Below, piece after piece: positions 17,681 to 26,647 of a DNA stretch of 64,000 bases (positions are counted from its first letter, which is position 1; each line of letters starts with the position of its first letter). Below the pieces are notes generated by a model that was not told the DNA's origin, searched no databases, and was given only the letters and a program-made list of their open reading frames with translations. The position numbers and the translations under genes were made by a program. The DNA comes from Brucella pseudogrignonensis. GTDB taxonomy: Bacteria; Pseudomonadota; Alphaproteobacteria; Rhizobiales; Rhizobiaceae. The stretch spans positions 1,057 to 65,056 of the forward strand of contig NZ_NNRM01000042.1 of the NCBI RefSeq assembly GCF_002252525.1, given 5' to 3'.

Positions 17681-19764
17681 ACAGGGGTTACAAAGCGGTT
17701 TACCTGCTATTTTGTGCCGGCATAGCCTTCCTTGTCTGGACCCTGGCTTATGGGGTCGTACTCGGGGTAGTTTATAAAGACAGCCGAATTTTAAATATCA
17801 CCATCACTGAAAATCCTTTTGCTCCGCTTCAGCAAGTCTGGGCTTACGCGTCCAACTCAACTCTGCAACGAGTTGCCATCGGTGCCTTGTTACCTGCCAT
17901 CGCCGCCGCCGTATTTGCAGGCTATCTCGGTCTTAGACGCCTTGAGAACCCCTTAGGGGATGCGGCTTTTCAGGACATCATGGGCCTTCGTCGCGGAAAG
18001 TGGTTCCGAAAGACAGGGCACATATTCGGACGGTTCGGCCGCAATGTGCTGCGAGCGGCAGACAGTCGCCATCATTTGATAATCGGCCCTACGCGGTCGG
18101 GAAAGGGAGCGGGCTATGTCATTCCAAACGCTCTCATGCATGAAGGTTCAATGATCGTATCCGACTTGAAGGGGGAGATTTTCAAGGCGACAGCCGGATA
18201 TCGCAAGAAGAATGGCAGTCAGGTCTTCCTCTTCGCTCCCGGCTCGGAGAGGACAAATCGTTATAATCCCCTGGATTTTGTGCGATCCGAGCGCGGCAAT
18301 CGCACAACTGATATTCAGAATATCGCCAGCATTTTGGTTCCCGAGAACATTGGCTCTGAAAATTCAGTTTGGCAGGGCTTAGCTCAACAGGTCGTGGCGG
18401 GAATTATCAGCTACGTTCTTGAGAGCCCCTTTTACCATGGACGCCGAAACCTCGGCGAAGTCGTTTCCTTCGTGAACAGTGGTGTTGATCTTCAGGCGCA
18501 AATCAAGTTCATCAAGGAAAAAGAGCCTAACCTTTCAAAATATACGGTCGAAAGCTTCAACGCATTTCTGGCATTGTCAGAGCGTGCTGCAGCATCCGCT
18601 CTGCTCGATATCCAAAACGCGCTTAGACCCTTCCGAAATGAACGCATTGTTGCCGCAACGGAGGTAACTGACATGGATATCGCCGCCATGAAACGGCGGC
18701 CAATCTCAATTTATCTTGCACCGAATATTACTGATATTACGATCCTGCGACCGCTTCTCACATTGTTCGTACAGCAAGTCATGAACATTCTGACGCTGGA
18801 ACACGATCCAAATTCGCTACCCGTCTATTTTTTGCTGGATGAATTTCGACAGCTTAAAAAGATGGACGAGATTATGACAAAGCTGCCCTATGTGGCTGGT
18901 TATAATATCAAGCTCGCAATCATTATTCAGGACCTCAAGAATCTCGACGAGATTTACGGTGAGACTTCGCGTCATTCCCTGCTCGGCAACTGTGGTTATC
19001 AGCTGGTGTTAGGTGCCAACGATCAGGCAACAGCAGAATATACATCCCGCGCGCTAGGAAAGAGAACCATCCGCTACAGTTCGGAATCCCGCACAATAGA
19101 AATTCTCAGTTTACCGCGACGTACAAAAGTTGAGCAAATCCGCGAACGCGATCTAATGATGGCCCAAGAAGTGCGGCAAATGCCAGAAAGCAAAATGATC
19201 CTGCTGGTTGAAGGTCAACGCCCGATCTATGGCGACAAGCTGCGGTTTTTCAACACCCAACCCTTCAAATCTGCTGAAGCTTATTCGCAATCGCACGTTC
19301 CTGATGTGCCGACGATTGAATATCTACCTCATAAGCCCGTTCCAGCGCTCACGAGCGCATACGCGCAAGACGGGCAACGGGCCGCTGAGCAGACAATTAG
19401 CCCCCTGCCCTTCCACCCTCAACATCGAGAGGAACCTTCGCAAGAAGCGACCGCAGCCAACTCACCGTCGATTCCTGCAGCCGGCGCCACAAAGCAAGAA
19501 AATAACGGAACGGTCAATCTCAGCGTAAACTTGCCAGTGCCCCGCAATGATACGAAGACAGCAATTCCACCGGCTGAGATCAATGGCCGGATAATGAAAG
19601 TCGAAGCGGAACTTAAACCAAGCGCTGAACGATTATTGAAAGTTGTAAATGAGAAATTCGAAGCCTCTGGCACATCGCCTCGTAAGCGGAAAAGTTATCT
19701 CGACATACTCAATGCCACTATTCCAGATCCAGAAGTCATTGGACTTAAGTTCAACTCCGATTAA
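17677..19764 (+). CDS. virD4: VirD4 coupling protein (TraG family)
   Basis: 695 residues with two N-terminal transmembrane helices, Walker A IIGPTRSGKGAGYVIPN near residue 135, and Walker B LPVYFLLDEFRQLKKMD near 380. The last ~150 residues are Pro/Gln-rich and poorly conserved, followed by a short helical end (NATIPDPEVIGLKFNSD). It receives the relaxase-DNA complex and feeds it to the VirB channel. Last gene of the transfer operon. Confidence 0.95.
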   Translation: MNRGYKAVYLLFCAGIAFLVWTLAYGVVLGVVYKDSRILNITITENPFAPLQQVWAYASNSTLQRVAIGALLPAIAAAVFAGYLGLRRLENPLGDAAFQDIMGLRRGKWFRKTGHIFGRFGRNVLRAADSRHHLIIGPTRSGKGAGYVIPNALMHEGSMIVSDLKGEIFKATAGYRKKNGSQVFLFAPGSERTNRYNPLDFVRSERGNRTTDIQNIASILVPENIGSENSVWQGLAQQVVAGIISYVLESPFYHGRRNLGEVVSFVNSGVDLQAQIKFIKEKEPNLSKYTVESFNAFLALSERAAASALLDIQNALRPFRNERIVAATEVTDMDIAAMKRRPISIYLAPNITDITILRPLLTLFVQQVMNILTLEHDPNSLPVYFLLDEFRQLKKMDEIMTKLPYVAGYNIKLAIIIQDLKNLDEIYGETSRHSLLGNCGYQLVLGANDQATAEYTSRALGKRTIRYSSESRTIEILSLPRRTKVEQIRERDLMMAQEVRQMPESKMILLVEGQRPIYGDKLRFFNTQPFKSAEAYSQSHVPDVPTIEYLPHKPVPALTSAYAQDGQRAAEQTISPLPFHPQHREEPSQEATAANSPSIPAAGATKQENNGTVNLSVNLPVPRNDTKTAIPPAEINGRIMKVEAELKPSAERLLKVVNEKFEASGTSPRKRKSYLDILNATIPDPEVIGLKFNSD

Positions 19765-19874
19765 ACCATTGTCGGACAGGCTTGTAGCAGGAATATGTAA
19801 GATTACCGTTCGAAAGAATGCCTTAGTTTGACTTAAATTAAGATATTAAAATGAAGCTGAGAGCAACGGGAAGA

Positions 19875-19910
19875 ACAAAAAAGCGCCCCTACTTGTTGTA
19901 AGAGGGGCGC
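19875..19910 (-). terminator. Rho-independent terminator of the ABC transporter operon
   Basis: On the minus strand a GCGCCCCT/AGGGGCGC stem, extended by CTT/AAG pairs, is followed by a run of six T. It sits about 150 bases after the permease gene end (20061) and also separates it from virD4. Confidence 0.8.
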
Positions 19911-20060
19911 ACTTCTGAATGCCTTTTTGATTATACGAGGAGTCGAAGACACTATAATTCGAGCCTTGTAAAAATCTTCAAAGTTGGATGAGGGAACTTT
20001 TGTCAAAGAGTAATCACAAATTCAATTCACGGGTCTTTGCCAGTATCTCGCTTCCGGCAT

Positions 20061-21035
20061 TCATCGATTAGCGTTTAACAACCGCTCCAGCAGTACTGCA
20101 GCGATAATGATCGTTCCGATTACGGTCCCTTGCCAGTACGGATCAATCCCCAAAAGGTTCAATCCGTTCCGAATACAGACCATAATGATTACACCAAAGA
20201 ACGTTCCGATGATGGAGCCACGTCCGCCAAAAAGACTGGTGCCGCCGATCACTGTGGCCGCGATCGCATCAAGTTCCAGCCCGAGCCCGCTCGTGGGGTC
20301 GACGGAGCGGATTCGACCAGCAAGAAAGACTGCTGCTAAGGCACACAACACACCCGTAATGACATAAACTGAAATTTTATAACGACCAACTGGTAGACCC
20401 GCGACGCGCGCTGCCTCGGGATTTGAACCCACAGCGTAAAGCGAGCGTCCCATCTTTGTTTTTTTAAGAAGCCAGTAGACGAACGCGTAAAGAAAGATGA
20501 GGAATATGACATTAATCGGAATACCGCCGATCATGCCCATGGCAATTTCGCTTAGTTGGGGGGGCAAGTCGGTTATCGACCTCGCACCACTCACCGTGTA
20601 GGTCAAGCTTCGGCAGATTGACATCATTCCTAATGTTACGATGAATGCCGCGACCCCACCTTTTTCAATAATAAAGCCGTTGGCAAAGCCAACGATCGCG
20701 CCCGTGAGCAATCCAATAGCGATCCCCGGATAAAAGCCGAGAACAGGAAAACTAACAGCCATTGCAACGCCTGTCAGTCCTACAGTTGAACCCACTGAAA
20801 GGTCGATCCCGGCGGTCAGAATGACCAAGGTGAGCCCGACAGCAAGAATACCGACTACAACAGACTGGTCCAGTACGTTGAGTATGTTGTTGTAGGTCAG
20901 AAAATAAGGACTGGCGAAACTCAAACCTATCACGATGAAGGCCGTTAGCAAAAACATCCTCAGTTCAAGAGAATGACCGACATGACCGAAACGAGACGAG
21001 AGAATTCGCGTGGTGGCGGGGGTTTGAACGCTCAT
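20061..21035 (-). CDS. Sugar-type ABC transporter permease (RbsC/AraH family)
   Basis: 324 residues, about eight to ten hydrophobic helices. The family signature is clear: VGILAVGLTLVILTAGIDLS with VGSTVGLTG after it, and GANPEAA-like AVGSNPEAARVAG, then GLGLELDAIAATVIGGTSLF near the end. It forms the membrane channel of a CUT2 importer with the ATPase upstream (four-base overlap) and probably the binding protein at 25047. Confidence 0.92.
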   Translation of the reverse strand: MSVQTPATTRILSSRFGHVGHSLELRMFLLTAFIVIGLSFASPYFLTYNNILNVLDQSVVVGILAVGLTLVILTAGIDLSVGSTVGLTGVAMAVSFPVLGFYPGIAIGLLTGAIVGFANGFIIEKGGVAAFIVTLGMMSICRSLTYTVSGARSITDLPPQLSEIAMGMIGGIPINVIFLIFLYAFVYWLLKKTKMGRSLYAVGSNPEAARVAGLPVGRYKISVYVITGVLCALAAVFLAGRIRSVDPTSGLGLELDAIAATVIGGTSLFGGRGSIIGTFFGVIIMVCIRNGLNLLGIDPYWQGTVIGTIIIAAVLLERLLNANR

Positions 21036-22927
21036 GCTGCAACACTTTCTGAAGTGTATATTGAATGATGAATAATACTGTCCAATTCGCTGGACAGCGG
21101 AAGTTTCGTGGGATCGCTAGTGAGTAATACGATTGCACCCATCGCTTGTCCCTGCTTGCCCCGCACGGTCGCGACACAGGTGTGCGCATTTTCTGACTGG
21201 CTAAGAACCGTGTCCGCGAAAGGACAAAAGTCACCTTTTTTTAGCATCCCAGCGACCTGCTCCGAATGTGCGCTTTCGAGGCAAAAAACATAATCGTCAT
21301 CGTGTTGGAGCCACATACAGTTCACGTTGAATTGCTGCGCAATGCGCGCCAGCATTGCTCCAATTAAGTGCGCCGAGCGACGCGGAGCGGACAACATTGT
21401 CAAGCGCTGGGTGTCTAGACAAGAGACCGGGACATCGGCCACACTTCTACCGTCACTCAGAACGACAACTCTGTCGGACAACCCCAGCAACTCCTCAAAA
21501 TCGGAACTGATGACCAGAATAGCTGTACCTTCATCTGCAAGTTCTCGTAACGCTTTGTAGATCGTAGAGCGAGTTTCAATATCAACCCCGCGGGTTGGTT
21601 CATCCAAAATCAACAGCTTTGGACAGGCGAGCAGCCAGCGCGCGATTATGATTTTTTGCTGCATTCCGCCGCTGAATTTCAATATATTGGCATCGTTCAG
21701 TCGAGAGAGGTTTAATCCCAGGCGGCTAACCACTTCATGCGCCTGTGCTTCATATTTTTTATAGCCTAACAGTTGCTGGGTCTGAAGACTTAGCTGTACG
21801 AGCATTAAGTTTTCCCGCACTGAAAAGTCCGGTATCAACCCCTGTGTTCTTCTGTCTTCACCAATAAAACCTATGCCGGACCGTATGGAATCCAGTGGGG
21901 AACGGGGCGAGAACGCCTCTCCCGAAAAACTTATCTTCCCACGTTCAACACTACGCAGCCCAAAGATCGCTTCGACCGTTTCCGTTCGCCCTGCTCCGAC
22001 CAACCCGCCCAACCCAACAATTTCGCCAGCGGCGATGTCAAACGACACATCTTTGACCATTGGCCCTGCCGATAGACCTTCAACTTCTAGGACTTTTTTT
22101 GTCGCTTGGATGGGCCGCGTTTCATGGTGCGCATAGATATTCGAAAGCTCTCGCCCAACCATCAGGCGTATGAGCTCGTTTGCGTCAATACTATCGGTCT
22201 TTATTCCACCGACAACAGTCATACCTTCGCGCAAAACCGTCAGGCGATCTGTTGCCGCAAAAATTTCTTCCATGCGATGCGTCACAAGAACGAGACTGTG
22301 ACCTCGCGCGGCTAGTTTTCGCGTGAGTTCGAGCAACTTGTCGCATTCGTACGGTGATAATGAAGTCGTCGGCTCATCGAGAAATATGACTTTGGAATTG
22401 AGTGCGAGGACCTTCAAGATCTCAACAAGCTGCCGATTGGCCATCGAAAGACGACCAACCTCGTCGTCCAAGCTGAATCCAACCGATATTTGTAACTCAT
22501 CGATGAGCGCTATCGCCTGTTGACGATTACTACTCCAGTTCAATCGGCCCGGCTTCGCTAATTCTGGGAGGAAAATATTCTCAAGCACCGATAAGTGAGG
22601 AGCTAGACTGGTTTCTTGCGTAACCATGCTGACACCGGCGGCGATCGCATCACCTGGCGAGAAAAAGCGAACCTCACGCCCATCTACCGTCAAACTGCCA
22701 CTATCAATGCGGTGCATTCCCGCGATCGCTCGCATCAATGTGCTTTTACCGGCGCCATTGGCACCAACTATAGCATGCACTTCGTGGCGATTGAGTGCAA
22801 AATCCACGCCTTTCAGTGCTCGCATTGCTCCAAACCGCTTTTCGATCCCCTGCGCGGTGAGCAGCAATGCAGCCTCCGTTTCACTCCGTTCCAAGCGGAA
22901 TCCTCCCGAGTTAACTCCATCCTCCAT
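21032..22927 (-). CDS. Sugar-type ABC transporter ATPase (RbsA/MglA-like) with extra C-terminal domain
   Basis: 631 residues; family members have about 500. Two nucleotide-binding domains are seen: Walker A AIVGANGAGKSTLM and Walker B VIFLDEPTTSLSP in the first; the second has the usual weak P-loop (GLVGAGRTETVEAIF), signature FSGGMQQKIIIARWL and LLILDEPTRGVDIETRS. About 116 residues (from about 516) follow that are not part of RbsA: RRSAHLIGAMLARIA to the end, with SHAIR-like strand-helix alternation resembling a GAF/sensor fold. It may regulate uptake. Start ATG at 22927 is just left of a LacI-type operator. Confidence 0.9.
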   Translation of the reverse strand: MEDGVNSGGFRLERSETEAALLLTAQGIEKRFGAMRALKGVDFALNRHEVHAIVGANGAGKSTLMRAIAGMHRIDSGSLTVDGREVRFFSPGDAIAAGVSMVTQETSLAPHLSVLENIFLPELAKPGRLNWSSNRQQAIALIDELQISVGFSLDDEVGRLSMANRQLVEILKVLALNSKVIFLDEPTTSLSPYECDKLLELTRKLAARGHSLVLVTHRMEEIFAATDRLTVLREGMTVVGGIKTDSIDANELIRLMVGRELSNIYAHHETRPIQATKKVLEVEGLSAGPMVKDVSFDIAAGEIVGLGGLVGAGRTETVEAIFGLRSVERGKISFSGEAFSPRSPLDSIRSGIGFIGEDRRTQGLIPDFSVRENLMLVQLSLQTQQLLGYKKYEAQAHEVVSRLGLNLSRLNDANILKFSGGMQQKIIIARWLLACPKLLILDEPTRGVDIETRSTIYKALRELADEGTAILVISSDFEELLGLSDRVVVLSDGRSVADVPVSCLDTQRLTMLSAPRRSAHLIGAMLARIAQQFNVNCMWLQHDDDYVFCLESAHSEQVAGMLKKGDFCPFADTVLSQSENAHTCVATVRGKQGQAMGAIVLLTSDPTKLPLSSELDSIIHHSIYTSESVAA

Positions 22928-22931
22928 TTTA

Positions 22932-22945
22932 TGATAGCGCTATCT
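22932..22945. promoter_or_regulatory. LacI-type operator between the importer and the amidohydrolase
   Basis: TGATAGCGCTATCT is a palindrome with the central CG typical of LacI-family sites. It lies between divergent genes (ATPase start 22927 and amidohydrolase start 23010). Related sites are at 24973 and 26098. Confidence 0.7.
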
Positions 22946-23009
22946 ATTCCAATATGGCAAGCATGTGTTTGTTCAAGGATACACTTTCACAGCTTTGGAG
23001 GAGGAGCGA

Positions 23010-23891
23010 ATGACCCAGGAAGAATACGTATTCGAGTTTGTGGATGCACATCATCACTTGTGGGATCTTAAGCGACTATATTACGCTTGGCTGACCGACA
23101 AACCCTTCAACGGCCATCCCTCTGGCGATTACAGTAAGATCATGAAAAACTATCTCGTTGATGACCTTCGTCGCGAGGCCGAAGCGGTCAATCTGATTAA
23201 GTCTATACACATTGAAACCGCGGATGGTGAAACCGACCCTGTCCACGAAACCCAATGGCTGCAGGAAGTTGCCGATGAAAAAGGCATGCCGAATGGTATC
23301 ATTGCGCGCTGCGATCTTACGGGGGAAAAGGTTGTCGAAGAACTCGAACACCATCAACGGTTCAGTAATTTCCGTGGCGTGCGCATGCTCTCCTTCATGG
23401 GACTAGATTTTCTCGATGCTGCCGAATTTCGAAGGGGCTTCAAGGAATTAGCAAAACGAGACCTCGTCTATGACATGGACGCGGGCTGGCAACAGATGCA
23501 CAAGGCTTATGCATTGGCAAAAGACTTTCCCACCACGCGCATCATCCTCGGACATTGTGGTTTCCCTAAAGAACGAAACGTTCCTTACTTTCATCGCTGG
23601 CGCAAGGCGATAGCTCAACTAGCAAAGGCACCAAATGTAGCTTGTAAGCTGTCGGGATTGGCGATGGTTGATCACAATTGGACAGTTGAAACAATTCGGC
23701 CTTGGATCGAAACCTGCATAGAGTATTTTGGTGTGGACCGTTGCATGTTCGGCACAAACTGGCCTTTAGACGGCCTCCACAGCGAATATGCGACAGTTGT
23801 CAACGCTTATCGTGAAATTGTTGACGACTATAGCATTCCTGAAAAACGCCAGTTATTCCGCCTTAGTGCAGAAAACTGGTATCGCATCTAA
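23010..23891 (+). CDS. Amidohydrolase-family lactonase-like enzyme (PF04909 type)
   Basis: 293 residues from an ATG after GGAGGAGGAG. Early metal-site motif FVDAHHHLWDL (HxH), middle LGHCGFPKERN, KLSGLAMVDHN, and late FGTNWPLDG, the order seen in fuconolactone/rhamnonolactone hydrolases and 2-pyrone-4,6-dicarboxylate hydrolase-type enzymes. It probably opens a lactone or related ring made from the imported sugar or acid. Exact substrate cannot be told from sequence. Confidence 0.82.
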   Translation: MTQEEYVFEFVDAHHHLWDLKRLYYAWLTDKPFNGHPSGDYSKIMKNYLVDDLRREAEAVNLIKSIHIETADGETDPVHETQWLQEVADEKGMPNGIIARCDLTGEKVVEELEHHQRFSNFRGVRMLSFMGLDFLDAAEFRRGFKELAKRDLVYDMDAGWQQMHKAYALAKDFPTTRIILGHCGFPKERNVPYFHRWRKAIAQLAKAPNVACKLSGLAMVDHNWTVETIRPWIETCIEYFGVDRCMFGTNWPLDGLHSEYATVVNAYREIVDDYSIPEKRQLFRLSAENWYRI

Positions 23892-23899
23892 GCGCGCAA

Positions 23900-24934
23900 T
23901 CAGGCCGTTCCACGCCGGATAAGCTGGTGGTCAAGAACGATGGTTCTTCTCTCGCTCTTGGCCCCATCTAATCGACTGAGCAGCATTTGGGCTGCGCGTT
24001 CTCCCATCACATCAGGTTGGATACGTACGGTCGTCAGGGCTGGGGAAACAAACGATGCCAGATCAAAATCACCAAAGCCACAAATAGCCAGTTGGTCGGG
24101 TACGCGAATTCCACGCCTGTTGCATTCCAGCAATGCAGCAAGTGCGAGGCTATCGGCGGAAAAAAAGATCGCGTCCGTCAAAGGTTGCCGCCGCAATGCT
24201 TCATCCATTCCCATGACCCCGTCCTGGGTGCTCATCGGCATCGTCAGCTCTACCCTACAGGCCGGCTGCAAACCCGCAACTGCAATCTGCTCTGCGAGAC
24301 CCTCGAACCGTGCGGATGCTCGGGGGTCTTGTGTAGCACCACCACCAACGAAGGCTATCCTCTTTGCTCCTCGCGCTATAAAAAGATTCCCGACTGCCCG
24401 ACCTGCAGCAATATTAGAAAAACCCGTGGCCATATCAATGGCTTCCCGATCCGTATCCCACGTCTCGACGATTGGTAAGCCGCTTGCGCGCAGCAACTCT
24501 TCAGCGTTAGGTGTATGGTTATTCCCAGTTAGGATGAACCCTAGGGGCCGTCGTTCCAGCAAAGTGCGAATAATGTTTTCTTCGCGCTCGGCCGAATATT
24601 CGCTGTTGCCGATGATGACAGAAATACCGCGTTTCTCCATAACATCGATGATGCTTTTCACCTCTGCTGCAAAAGCGGAACTCGACAATGTCGGAATGAC
24701 CACAGCAACAACGCGACTGCTGTTAGACGCCAGATTGCGTGCGGCCTCGTTAGGAATGTAGTTTAATTCACGAATGATCTGCTGTACGTGCAGACGGGTT
24801 TTCTCCGCCACAAGCTCAGGTCTGCCAATCACCCGGGAAACCGTCTGCGGCGAGACCCCAGCCTTGTCGGCCACGTCTGACATGGTAACAATCGGCAAGT
24901 TCAAAGAAATATTTCGAGATCGCTTCGTCCGCAT
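23900..24934 (-). CDS. LacI-family transcriptional regulator
   Basis: 344 residues from the ATG at 24934 (a GTG six bases earlier is possible). N-terminal HTH: VTMSDVADKAGVSPQTVSRV and the hinge-helix region NEAARNLASN. The rest is a periplasmic-binding-protein-like ligand domain (RVVAVVIPTLSSSAFAAEV onward; AICGFGDFDLASFVSPALTT). It would repress this catabolic cluster through TGATAGCGCTA sites and respond to the substrate or an intermediate. Divergent from the binding-protein gene. Confidence 0.92.
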   Translation of the reverse strand: MRTKRSRNISLNLPIVTMSDVADKAGVSPQTVSRVIGRPELVAEKTRLHVQQIIRELNYIPNEAARNLASNSSRVVAVVIPTLSSSAFAAEVKSIIDVMEKRGISVIIGNSEYSAEREENIIRTLLERRPLGFILTGNNHTPNAEELLRASGLPIVETWDTDREAIDMATGFSNIAAGRAVGNLFIARGAKRIAFVGGGATQDPRASARFEGLAEQIAVAGLQPACRVELTMPMSTQDGVMGMDEALRRQPLTDAIFFSADSLALAALLECNRRGIRVPDQLAICGFGDFDLASFVSPALTTVRIQPDVMGERAAQMLLSRLDGAKSERRTIVLDHQLIRRGTA

Positions 24935-24948
24935 TGACACCTTCGTAT

Positions 24949-24986
24949 GTTAACGCTATCTGTATCGCAAAATGATAGCGCTAGCA
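24949..24986. promoter_or_regulatory. LacI-type operators between regulator and binding-protein gene
   Basis: TGATAGCGCTAGCA at 24973-24986 and a partial copy GTTAACGCTATCTG at 24949-24962 lie between the divergent lacI-type and binding-protein genes. The pair suggests autoregulation and cooperative binding. Confidence 0.65.
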
Positions 24987-25046
24987 CAACCCGCAAATTA
25001 GACGGGGGACCTAGTTTAAATTTCATTTATGGGAGGAGAAAAAACA

Positions 25047-26021
25047 ATGATTACCCGACGGAATTTTGCGGCGTTGGCTCTCAGCGTCACCGCCGGTCTC
25101 TTGACCAATAGTCCTTACGCCCGCGCCAACGATAAGCAACTCGTTTATCTATCTGCAGGCATCGAGGCCCCTTTCTGGCGCTATGTCTCAAAGGGAGCAG
25201 AAGCCACTGCTGCTGCCCACAAATACCAATTTATGGTGCTCGACTCCCGCAACAACGCCCAAAGCCAGTTGCGAAATGCTCAGGATGCGATCGTAAAGGG
25301 CGCCGCAGGCATCGTTTTATCACCGACCGATTCCTCCACTGCGCCAGCAGTCCTCGACCTCGCAACACGTGGAGGCGTTCCATTGAGCTTTGCGGGTATT
25401 GGCACGACATCTGGCGACTATACGACATTTGTCACCTCAGATGATGAGGCGGGCGCTTACTCCGTCGGACAGGAAATGGCTAAGGCACTAAAGGCGAAAG
25501 GCTGGAATAATGCCGAAATAGGGCTTATCCAGATTTCTCAGGCGCGCCAGAACGGTGTCAAACGAACAAATGGTTTCGTTAAAGCCGTTACCGATGCGGG
25601 GCATAAGATTGTCGCGCGCAATGAAATGCAGCTCTATACTGCTGACGAGACCTATCGTTTTGTGCAAGACATGTTGACTGCCCATCCGAATCTGCGTGGC
25701 ATATTCGTACAAACCGATACACCAACTCTTGGCGCTGTGCGTGCCGTTGCCGCGTTGCGCCGCGGGGCAGATACCCTCGTTGCAGCCTTCGATGGAACGC
25801 CAGAATTTGTGCCACTCATCAAAGACGGCTCTATTCTGGCCAGCGGCATGCAGCAACCATTTCTCATGGGAAAACAAGCCGCGGAATCGGTGATTGCGAA
25901 AATCGATGGACAGTCACCTGCGAAGGAAGAAGTGCTTCCCATTCTGATCGTTACCGCCGAAAACATTGAGGCGCAACTTCCCATCCTGCGGGAAAATGTC
26001 TTCGCCAACGAGCTCAAATAG
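25047..26021 (+). CDS. Periplasmic sugar-binding protein of the ABC importer (Tat signal)
   Basis: 324 residues from an ATG after GGGAGGAG. The signal peptide has a twin-arginine form (ITRRNFAALALSV) and ends in PYARAND. The mature part matches RbsB-like proteins: LSPTDSSTAPAVLDLA, QNGVKRTNGFVKAV, FVQTDTPTLGAVRAVAALRRG and AAFDGTPEFVPLIKDGSI. Provides substrate specificity for the permease/ATPase pair encoded 4 kb away on the other strand. Confidence 0.9.
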   Translation: MITRRNFAALALSVTAGLLTNSPYARANDKQLVYLSAGIEAPFWRYVSKGAEATAAAHKYQFMVLDSRNNAQSQLRNAQDAIVKGAAGIVLSPTDSSTAPAVLDLATRGGVPLSFAGIGTTSGDYTTFVTSDDEAGAYSVGQEMAKALKAKGWNNAEIGLIQISQARQNGVKRTNGFVKAVTDAGHKIVARNEMQLYTADETYRFVQDMLTAHPNLRGIFVQTDTPTLGAVRAVAALRRGADTLVAAFDGTPEFVPLIKDGSILASGMQQPFLMGKQAAESVIAKIDGQSPAKEEVLPILIVTAENIEAQLPILRENVFANELK

Positions 26022-26050
26022 CTCTGAGTTTTGGTTCGAATGGAAAGACG

Positions 26051-26078
26051 CCGACTCGGGCGGGACCGTCCGAGTCGG
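26051..26078 (+). terminator. Stem-loop after the binding-protein gene
   Basis: Perfect 9-bp stem CCGACTCGG/CCGAGTCGG with a 10-base loop, 30 bases past the stop codon. Only a short T-containing tail follows. It may be a partial terminator or mRNA 3' stabiliser, giving more binding protein than downstream enzyme. Confidence 0.65.
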
Positions 26079-26097
26079 GTTACTCTCGCTCAATCAA

Positions 26098-26111
26098 TGA
26101 TAGCGCTACCA
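26098..26111. promoter_or_regulatory. LacI-type operator before the MaoC/CoA-transferase operon
   Basis: TGATAGCGCTACCA matches the sites at 22932 and 24973 in its left ten bases. It lies 28 bases upstream of the ATG of the MaoC-like gene, so the catabolic enzyme operon has its own regulated promoter. Confidence 0.65.
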
Positions 26112-26138
26112 TATTCATATAAGACGTAAGGGCATGTG

Positions 26139-26594
26139 ATGCGACTGAGTGAAAAGAACTACTTTGAAGACATTGAAACCGGTTATTCCTACGACACCCC
26201 CGCCATCACATTGGGCGAGCATCATATCCTGACCTTTGCCGGACTAACGGGTGATTTCACGCCTGTCCATGTTGACGAAGAATTTGCTCGGGAAATGGGG
26301 TTTCGTGGTCGCCTTGCACATGGTTTGCTCGGTCTTTCGATGATCGATGCGCTCAAGAACCGCTGCCTTGTACAGTTTCATGTCGTTGCGGCACTGAACT
26401 GGAGCTGGCGCTTTACCGGTCCTCTCTTTATCGGCGACCAGCTAAAAGCCCATTTACGCATTACTGACAAGCGCCTGACCAGCAAGGGTAATCGCGGGAT
26501 CATTACGCTCGAGATCCGCGCGACGAACCAACAAGGAGAAACCGTTCAGGAAGGAACCAATCAAATTATGGTTCTTTGCCGTCCAAGCCACTGA
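26139..26594 (+). CDS. MaoC-like (R)-hydratase / dehydratase
   Basis: 151 residues (a GTG one codon earlier is possible). Hot-dog-fold hydratase signature FAGLTGDFTPVHVDEEFA with catalytic Asp and His, then GFRGRLAHGLLGLSM. It would add or remove water on an enoyl-CoA-type substrate, fitting with the CoA-transferase encoded 53 bases downstream. Confidence 0.88.
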   Translation: MRLSEKNYFEDIETGYSYDTPAITLGEHHILTFAGLTGDFTPVHVDEEFAREMGFRGRLAHGLLGLSMIDALKNRCLVQFHVVAALNWSWRFTGPLFIGDQLKAHLRITDKRLTSKGNRGIITLEIRATNQQGETVQEGTNQIMVLCRPSH

Positions 26595-26647
26595 ACGGAA
26601 CGGCTATCCACCACTAAAAACATTCACGACAGTCTTGGAGATAAAAA

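Noticed and set aside
23940-24761. 273-codon plus-strand frame opposite the LacI-type gene
   Set aside because: Antisense to a clear LacI-family gene; Ser/Arg-rich shadow.
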